NCBI RefSeq assembly: GCF_003945595.2
Contig: NW_024104453.1
Coordinates: 1-64,000 of the forward strand
From: Pipra filicauda
Taxonomy: Eukaryota > Chordata > Aves > Passeriformes > Pipridae
DNA length: 64,000 nt
Direction of reading: 5' to 3'
The notes beneath the pieces are model-generated. The model searched no databases. It was not told where the DNA came from and worked only from the letters and a program-made list of their open reading frames with translations. The position numbers and the translations under genes were made by a program. Numbering within the stretch: the stretch's first letter is position 1; every line of letters starts with the position of its first letter. Below are positions 37,601 to 47,200 of this stretch, piece by piece.

Positions 37601-40600
37601 CACTGGGTGGGGATTTCCCTTTGGAATTCAAGGCAGGGTACTTACAACATCTCCATGCTGGGCTTTCCCAACCAAAAAGTGTAGCTGCTGCCTCCTTCCA
37701 CCCGATGCTGGGCTGGGGGGACTGGGGGTGATGTTGTGCTGCAGTGGGAGGGATGGGTGGAAACACTCTGGCCCCCACTGGCCTAAAGGAGTTTATTCTT
37801 GTATTTAACCCAAATCTCTGCTGCAAATGACGTGAATGCTGGTGAAGGGGTGCCTGGCCCCGGGCAGGGTGGTGGGACACAGCTGGGTCGGGGCTGTGCC
37901 CAACCCTGGCCCCGTGTCCCACAGCCAAGAGCCGCTCGATCGCGCTGCCCATGGACCTGGACGCCCACGTCAGCTCCCTGCTCAACAGCAGCTCCAGCAG
38001 CACCGTGCAGAGGAACACCTCCAGCTACAAGGCAGCCACACGCACCTTCCCCCGCGTCTCCACCACCCCCAACCAGTGGGACTACAAGAACATCATAGAG
38101 AAGCTGCAGGTCAGGGCAGGGAGGGGGTGACGTGGATCAGGTGGCAGGAAGGCGCTGGCATTGCAGGGGCCCTCTGCCATGCCTGTGGCTCCTGGACGTG
38201 CTCTGGCCCTGAAGGTGTGTGCTGTGGCTTGTAGGACATCATCACTGCCCTGGAGGATCGCCTGAAGCCGCTGGTGGAGGCCGAGCTGTCCGTGCTGGTG
38301 GATGTCCTGCACCGGCCAGAGCTGCTGTTCATGGAGGGGACGGAGGCGTTCCAGCGCTGCGAGAGCGGGGGGTTCCTGTCCAAGTGAGGGCCAGGGGGTG
38401 CTGGGAGTGCTGGGAGGGGCTGGGTTGTGCCTGGAGGGTGGTGGGATGGTTCCTTCAGGGGCCCTCTGGTCCCTCCCAGCTGTGTGACAATGGCTTTGCT
38501 GTGCCAGGCTGGTGCAGCACACCAAGGACCTCATGGAGACGGAGGAGAAGCTCTGCATCAAGGTGCTGAGGACGCTGCAGCAGATGCTGGTGAAGAGGAA
38601 CAAGTACGGTGAGAGGGTGAGCATTGTGGGCCCGTGGTGCATCCAACAGCCCCTCTTTCCAGGCTGGCAGAGCCCTCCCATGCACCCAGGGGTGCTCAGC
38701 CAGTTCTGCCCTGGCGCTGACCCTGCCCCGGGACACTCGTGACGTGTGTTTGTCTTGGCAGGGCAACCTGCTGAGGAAAACGCTCATGAACAATTACCTG
38801 CAGAACAAGAGGTCCAGCTCCAAAGGGGAGATGGGGGATGCTGCTGGGGGAGGTGAGTGCCCCTCTCCTGCTCTCCCCCGCCTCTCTGCACTGCTCGCAC
38901 ACATCCAAGTCCTGGCTCCTGATCCATCATGGGGTTGGGCCTATAGGTAGTTGCTATGACCCCACATCCATGGGAGTAAAGGATTTGGGGAGATGAAAGG
39001 AAGGACTGAGGTGCCCCAGCAGTGATGTAGCTGTGCTGGTTCTCCTGCACTCCCACACTATCACATCCACCGTGTCCTCCCACACAGGCCAGGACCAGGA
39101 CTGGTCTGCCATCGCCGCTGTCCAGTGCCGGCTGGACCGGGAAGGGGCCACCAAGTTGGTGGCTGATCTCATCATGAACACCAAGAACGAGAAGATCTTC
39201 CAGGAGAGCATCCTGCTGGCCATCCGGCTGCTGGACGGCGGCAACACCGAGATCCAGGTGCTGGGGGGGATCGTGCAGCCGGGGTTTGGTGTGGGCAGTG
39301 TGACAGTTCCAGCACAGGGACGGCATGGGCACAGGCAGGGCTCAGCCCTGGGCGGTGGGTTTGGCCAAAGTACCTCTTGGTTGCCTGTGTTTGTGCCAAA
39401 ATCTGATGGTTTGAGCTTTCCAGCTTTGTGGCTGGATCTGTGGAGGCAGTGGAAGGGGCAGGTGGTTCCAGGTTATTTCTGGAGTCCTGCTGATGCCCTC
39501 TACCGGGTATTCCTAAAATGGCTCAGGGCTGTGGCTCTTGGATGGGAACTCTGGGGTTATCCCAAATCTTCTATCACAGGGAAGCTGAAAAATAGTATGT
39601 GAAAAACCCAGTGGGGTTCCAGGCAAACCCCAGGTTCTCTCAGACAAGGTCTCGCGTGCTGAGGCTGCCAGCTCAGAGGGGCAGGCAGGGACAGCTTGGA
39701 CCCTGTGGTGGGGACCTGAACAACTGTCCCTCCCTCCTCCCAGAAATCCTTTTACAACCTCATGACGAGCGACAAGAAGTCCGAGAAGTTCTTCAAGGTT
39801 CTGCACGACCGGATGAAGAAGGCGCAGCAGGAGACCAAGTCCACGGTGTCCGTGAACATGAGCGACATCGGGAACAAGCCTCGTGAGGACAAGGACGAGC
39901 CGGACCCTGGCACCAAAGGTACCGTGTGCCCTCGGCAGGGCCGGCCCTGGCTCCTCGGGCACCCCGGTGCTGACGGGTGGGGTTTCCCCCCAGGACGAGG
40001 AGACACCTTCCTGCTGCCCGGCACCCCCACCCGGTACCCCATGGCCGTCGGGTTTCGGAAGGGCCACGACACGGGGGAGCAGGGCCAGAACAACGAGATG
40101 GGGGTGACGGTGCTGATCATGGAGCCCATCCTGCGCTTCCTGCAGCTGCTCTGCGAGAACCACAACCGGGACCTGCAGGTTGGTTGTGGGGCTCCCGGGC
40201 TCCGGGGGTCAGCTGGGGTGGGGCAGGGCTGGGCTCTGCCCCGGTTTGGTCCCAAAAAGCCATTGCACCAGTTGCTCTGTGCCTCAGTTTCCCCACCTGC
40301 ACCATCCCCTGGGGATAACTTGGTGCTGGGGAAGGAGCCGTTCGTGGCAGGACTGGCTGTGGGACTGAGTGCTGCTCTCCAGGGCTGTAGGTTACAGGGA
40401 TGGTCCCAGCCCAAATATCCATCAAAATGCAGCTGGAGGGGTGTTGGCAGAGGGATCAGGACTGGTCCCCAAGTGGTGCTATTTGGCCTCATTCCTGGGC
40501 TTTGCTCGACAGAACTTCCTGCGGTGCCAGAACAACAAAACCAACTACAACCTGGTGTGTGAGACACTGCAGTTCCTGGACATCATGTGTGGCAGCACCA

Positions 40601-41204
40601 CGGGGGGCTTGGGGCTGCTGGGCCTCTACATCAATGAGTACAACGTGGCCCTCATCACCCAGACCCTGGAGACCCTGACCGAGTACTGCCAGGGGCCCTG
40701 CCACGAGAACCAGGTCTGGGGGTCTCTCTGAGGGTCCAGGGGGGGATGTGTGGGAAGGCAGCAGAGGCAGGGATGGGGTTTGGTTTCAGGGTGTGAACAG
40801 GAACAGAACGTGAGCAGGGTCACAGGGCTCCTGCCCAGGTCATGAGCTGCTGCTTGGATAGATAATGTGGGGATGCAAACAGGGGTAAAGAGCTCAGTGG
40901 TGTGAACAGTGTCCTTTGCAGGGAGATGGAGCTTTGGGGCTTTGGAGCTCCTGGGGTGACTGGGCAGAGCCAGGGCTGCAGGCAGGGCAGTGTTTGGGAC
41001 CGGGGCTGTGCTGGAGGGTGAAGCTGGGAGGACTGGCAGGGTCTGTGCAATAACTCACTGCCTGGCTCCCCCAGAGCTGCATCGTGACCCACGAGTCCAA
41101 CGGGATCGACATCATCACAGCCCTGATCCTGAACGACATCAGCCCCCTCTGCAAGTACCGCATGGACCTGGTGCTGCAGCTGAAGGTACCCAGAGCCCCG
41201 GGCA

Positions 41205-41238
<34 letters not shown>

Positions 41239-44200
41239 ACTGCATGCATGTGTCACTGCATGTGTGTGTCACTGCACATGCGTGTGTCACTGCACATGTG
41301 TGTCACTGCATGGACTCGCTGGCAGGGTCACAGGCTGTGCTGTGGGGTGAGGTGCTCGCTGCAGAGGGGACCCTGCTCGTGTCAGACCCTCGGGTGTGGG
41401 AGCACATGGGCTCAGTGGGACAGGGCTGGTGCTTCTCCACCACACGAGGCTCAGGTGCCTCTGGCACAGGGGGGTTCTGCCCACCCCTCAGCCCTGGGCA
41501 GTGGTAGGGCACAGCTCCCCTCAGCAAGGCCTTCTCCTCACCAGGACAATGCCTCCAAGCTCCTCTTGGCCCTCATGGAGAGCAGGCACGACAGTGAAAA
41601 TGCCGAGCGGATCCTCATCAGCCTCCGCCCACAGGAACTGGTAAGGGAACTGGGAATGCCCCAGCCTGGCCCCACTGAGCCCCCAGCCCGTGGCTGAACT
41701 TGTGCCTCAGGTCCTGCTGCATTTTCTGGTTTGCATCCAATACCCATCTCACTTGCTTGGTCCTTCTGCTCCAGCTTCCCTGGCCAAGGGCTTTCTCAGA
41801 GGAGGAGGCTGAGGCAGGGAGATGGGGAGGACTCACTGCCCCTCTGCTGCCTTGCAGGTGGATGTGATTAAGAAGGCCTATCTGCAGGAGGAGGAGTGTG
41901 AGAACGCCGAGGTTTCCCCCCGGGAAGTCGGTCACAACATTTATATCCTGGCGCTGCAGGTAGGGAGCTGTGAGAGCAGGGACCTGCAGGCTGGGCTCCT
42001 GCTCACAGGCTGCACATTTTCCTCTGTATTTGTGTACATCTCCCCCAGCCAGACTGGCCTCCTGGGGAGGCACGGCTGGGAAATGAGCTTTTGGCTCTGG
42101 TAGAAAGCCAGCCCCCAGTTGCTCCCCTTGCACCCCCATCCCACCCCCGTGTCCCACTCCTGTGGCTGCCAGTGGCTGCCCTCCAGCCTGTGCTCACTGT
42201 CCACGTCCCTCTCCCAGCTTTCCCGACACAACAAGTCTCTGCAGCAGCTCCTGAAGCCGGTGAAGCGAATCCAGGAGGAAGAGGAGGAGGGCATCTCATC
42301 CATGGTATGGAGGCGCCCCGGGGGTGGAGGCAGAGCCCCTCCAAGCCACCCTGACCAGGGGCTGCAAAGAGTCTCCCACCCTTACTGAGCCCACCTGGGC
42401 TTTGTTGTTTAGGATTTGATGGATTTTGCTGTTCCCCAGGGGGACTAAAGAGAGAAAGACACCTCAGTGTGGGGCTCAGCCACGGGGTGACACAGGCTGG
42501 GGGCCCTGGGGGGTCCTGCTGTTACCCACTCTCACCTCTTCCCTTCAGAAAGGAAGGCCTGAGTCTTTTGCTGTTTTTTCTTGCCCGTGTACCTTAGATC
42601 CCGACAAGATTCAGCAGGAATATGATTTCCCTGGGGTTTTGTGAGCACTGCTTTGTAATTTGTGGATTAGCAGCACTTGGATGTAATTATTGCAGGGAAT
42701 CGAATGTCTGTCACCGCGGGGAGCCCTCACACCCCTTTAGGAAGCTTTAATTCGTTTGCTTTGCCTGGGAACCTCATCAGCTGTGGAGATGTTGAGGCGC
42801 GTTGTCGGAGCAGTCGGAGCTGGCTCCCGGCTGCAGCCACACTCATCCTCTCCCTGTCCTTTCCCTCTCCCCACCCAGCTCAGCCTCAACAACAAGCAGC
42901 TGTCGCAGATGCTGAAGTCCACGGCCCCGGTGCAGGAGGAAGAGGAGGATCCACTGGCATATTATGAGAAACACACGTCCCAGATCGAGGCAAGACCTCT
43001 TGGGTTTCCAGCCTGCCCACGATCCACGAATCCCACGAGGCTCCAGGCACCTCATGCCCTGTTATTTTGCACCAGGAGCCTCCCCCCCTTCCCATCCCTG
43101 TGCTGGCAGGAGCATTAGCAGAGCCCATGGAGCTGAGGGATGAGCTGCCTCCCAGACCCTTCCCTTCTCTCCCAGCAGTAGTGGGATGCAGCTGATCCAG
43201 CAGCCCCACCCTCGTCCTTGGCACAGATCCCCTTGCAGATGGGCTCCTGTGCTCCCAGCTCTCCTCAGCACAGCCAGGGCTGCCTCTGCCTGGGGCAATT
43301 CAGAGGCTTCTAGACAGTGCCCAGTGATGTCTGGGTCCTGGGGAGGGGAGGCAGGAGGGGAAGGCACAGCTGGGTCTAGGAGGGAGGAAACTGCAGCAGG
43401 GCAGGGCAGGATCTGATGGCTCCCTGCCCTGCTTCCTGCAGATCGTGCGCCTGGACCGGAGCATGGAGCAGATCATCTTCCCGGTGCCTGGAATCTGTGA
43501 GTTCCTCACCAAGGAGACCAAGTACCGGCTGTTCACCACCACGGAGCAGGACGAGCAGGGCAGCAAAGTCAGCGACTTCTTCGACCAGTCCTCCTTCCTC
43601 CACAACGAGATGGAGTGGCAGAAGAAGCTGCGCAGTAAGAGCCGGGCAGACCTTCCCCTGGCCCCTGTGGGATACTGGGGGGGCATTCCTGCTGGGAAAG
43701 GGCTGTAAACCTGGCAGCAGCCTGGAAATGGCATCCCCAGACTCCCCTTGCTCTGTAGAGCCCCACAGCCAGCAGTGTGCAGGGAGTGGATTAAAGACCC
43801 CAGGGATGTGAATCCTCCATGCCTGTTGGTGCAGTTCCTCGTGTCTGAGATGCAGCTTACAGCACATTCCCGGGAATTCCACCTGAGGTGTTTTCCCTGG
43901 AAAGCCCTCTCTCCACCTGTTTTCGGTTGCCTTTTCCTAAGCCAGGATCTAGTAGCTGCATTTGGGAAATAAATCCTATTTCTCTGCACCCTGCAGAGCT
44001 GCTCAGGGGCTTTCAGGCTGCATCAGGGTGGAAGTCCTGGCTGTAAATCCCAGGAGCTGGGCAGGGAGTCACACTATGGATACTGGGAGGCAGCCAGGGG
44101 TAGGGGACAGCTCTGAAGGAGGACAGAGCAGACCTGATTCCAGGGTGTCAGAGCAGGCCAGAGGGCTGGGAAACCAAGGAATGTGAGCGGAGCCATTTAG

Positions 44201-47200
44201 AAGGTGCAGTCCTGTTCCAGCAGATGGGGAGGGATGTTTTCAAAGTATTTTATGAACGTTTGGAAGGGGTGGGAGGCTGGGTCACTCCAGGGCCACCAGC
44301 TGCCCTGAGTTGAGCCCATCAGGGGTCCAGGAGGACCCAGGGGGTCTGGGAGGACTCAGCCTCCCCAGTTGGCCCGAGGCTGGCTGAGCTTTGTGTGTCT
44401 GCCTCCTCTCCCCCCAGGCATGCCGCTGATGTACTGGTTCTCCCGCAGAATGACGCTCTGGGGAAGCATTTCCTTCAACCTGGCTGTCTTCATCAACATC
44501 ATCATTGCTTTCTTCTACCCCTACGTGGAAGCCACTTCCATGGGTAAGTGCCCCAGCACCTGCTGCTCCTCAGGGTCGAAGGGAAAGGGATCCTCATATG
44601 CAGGAAAACTGGTCCCCATGTCCTTGTACTGCCCTTATCCTTGATCTCCTTTGGGCCCCTAAAGCTCCAAGTCTTTCCTGCTGGGCAAAGGAAGGGATTG
44701 AGTCAGGATTTCAGTTTCCAGCCCTCCCACTGCTTCCTTCTTAGGGAAATCTCTCTTCTCCCTGGGCTGCACTTTTCCTTTTTGTAAAATGTGGGAAACA
44801 GTGATGGCATTCATTCCTGTTGTCAGGCAAAGCCTCCATCATCTGCAGTGAGATCTTGGATAAAAGATGTTAGAAAATGTATCAGTAAGAACCATCTGAA
44901 TCAATACAAGCCTTTGCAGTCCAGCAGCATCTCTCTCTGATAACGAGCTCATTAGTGCTCCTGCACGGCCCGGCAGCAGCAGTGCCCGAGTGGCAGCTGC
45001 ATTTCACCCCCTGCCATTTAACATCCACGGGTCTCCCCTTCCCAGGAGTGCTGGATTCCCCGCTCATCTCCCTGCTCTTCTGGATCCTGATCTGCTTCTC
45101 CATCATGGCCCTGTTCACCAAGCGCTACGGGGTCCGCCCGCTGCTCGTGGCCCTCATCCTGCGCTCCATCTACTACCTGGGCATCGGGCTCACCCTCCAC
45201 ATCCTGGGGGCCCTCAACGTGAGTCCTGCAGGGCTGGGGGCACCGCGGGCTGCTCCCCACCCCCGGAGTGCAGCAAACCCCACTCCCCCCTGTCTCTGGC
45301 TGTCCCCAGCTGACCAACAAGATCGTGTTCGTGGTGAGCTTCGTGGGCAACCGAGGGACCTTCATCCGTGGGTACAAGGCCATGATCATGGATGTGGAAT
45401 TCCTGTACCACGTCGGCTACATCGTGACGAGCGTCCTGGGACTCTTCGTGCACGAGCTCTTCTACAGCATCCTGGTACACTGAATGCAGGTGTTTGGGGC
45501 ACAGGTGGCGCCTTAGAAGCCGGAAGGTTCCTGTGACACCTTCCAGGGGCCGATTGATAGCAGGGAGAACAATTCCCTGAGCTCTGATCTTTGCGTGGGC
45601 TGATCTTTCTGCTTCCCGACAGTATCTATTGCTGTCTCTCTCCTGGTCCTCTGCTGTATCTCTCCTTCTAATCTCTGCTGTGTACTTTATCTGGGTCAGC
45701 TGGGAGACAACGTGAGCTGGAGAGGGCAGAGCCAGGGTGAATGTGGCCTATTCTTGGCTCTCCTGCTGTGCATAAGTCACTTCATTCTTCTCTGCTTCCC
45801 TTCCGTAAGCCGGGAAACTTAAAGGCTTTGTGCAAAAGTTAGTCAAGGTCTGCTGAGTGATCCAAGATCTCAGGATAAAAGGGAATATAGATAGGCCAGG
45901 CATTATCAGGAAAAGCACCCTGCAGCATTTCTTTGCTCCTGCGTCCTTTCAGTTGTTTGACTTGATCTACCGTGAGGAGACCTTGTTTAATGTCATCAAA
46001 AGCGTGACGCGGAACGGCCGCTCCATCCTGCTGACAGCCCTGCTGGCCCTCATCCTCGTCTACCTCTTCTCCATCGTGGGCTTCCTGTTCCTGAAGGATG
46101 ATTTCATCCTGGAGGTGGATCGTCTGCCCGACAGCAAAGGTTGGTCAGCCCCGGCCCTGCTCGGGACCGGGCAGAGCGTGGGATGCTGGGCCCCTGCTCC
46201 CCCCCTGCAGGAACACACCCCCCCCTCTCTCTGTGTGCACTGGGGGCCTTGGAAACTGGGAGCACTGGTTTGGGGGTCACACAGAAGGCACCTGCCTGTG
46301 CTGACACAGGGACCTCGTGCTGCAGAGAGCGGGGTGTGGGGTTAGTGGTGGCAGAGAAAGGGGCACAGAGCTGCAAATGAAGGGTCAGCACTGTGGAGTC
46401 TCGCTGAACCCTGAGCAAAAGATTCAAAGCCTAGAAAAATCTAGGAGAATATGAAGCAACGTTTTTCCAAGAGGCTTGGAATCAACCTGGAAGCAGTGGA
46501 GAAGTGCTGAGGAGCTTTGCCGAGGAGAGTGGATGCTCTGACAGGGCTGTGGTCTCTGTTCCTTGCAGATGATCCCTTGGGGATGCAAAGGAACATGGAG
46601 ACCTTCATGGAGTCGTGCAGCAGTGACAAAATCAGCTGCTCTACTGCGCCCACTGCCTTGGAAGGTAAGAGAGCTCCTTAGGAAGGCTGACTCTTTGTGG
46701 CAGAGTAGGTTTGCCTGCCAGCCAGCTGGGAAAAATCCCAGCTTTTCCAAGATGGAAACAAGCAGCCCATATTCTGGCACATGCTAGGCAAGAGGCCTGT
46801 GAATTTTGCACTGACCCTGGCATAAAAAATGTTGAAGTAGACTCAATTAGTCATAAAGGAAGCTGAGCTCCAGGAGCACTGGGCCAAACGCCTGCAGGGC
46901 AAGGAGCTGCTGGGGGAGCTGCTGGGATGGGGTTGGGACACCCACAGTGGCACGGGGTTGGGACACCCACAGTGGCACCAGCTCCTGCACCGCTGCAGCC
47001 ACAGCCACCCCCCGGGAGGGCCTGGAGCTGCAGCCCTGCCTGTGCCCTGAGCTTGGCCCTGGTCCCCCTGCAGCCCCCGACCCCGAGCAGTGGGAGCGTG
47101 CCTGTGACACGCTGCTCATGTGCATCGTCACCGTGCTCAACCACGGGCTGCGCAACGGCGGCGGCGTCGGGGACATCCTGCGCAAACCCTCCAAGGACGT

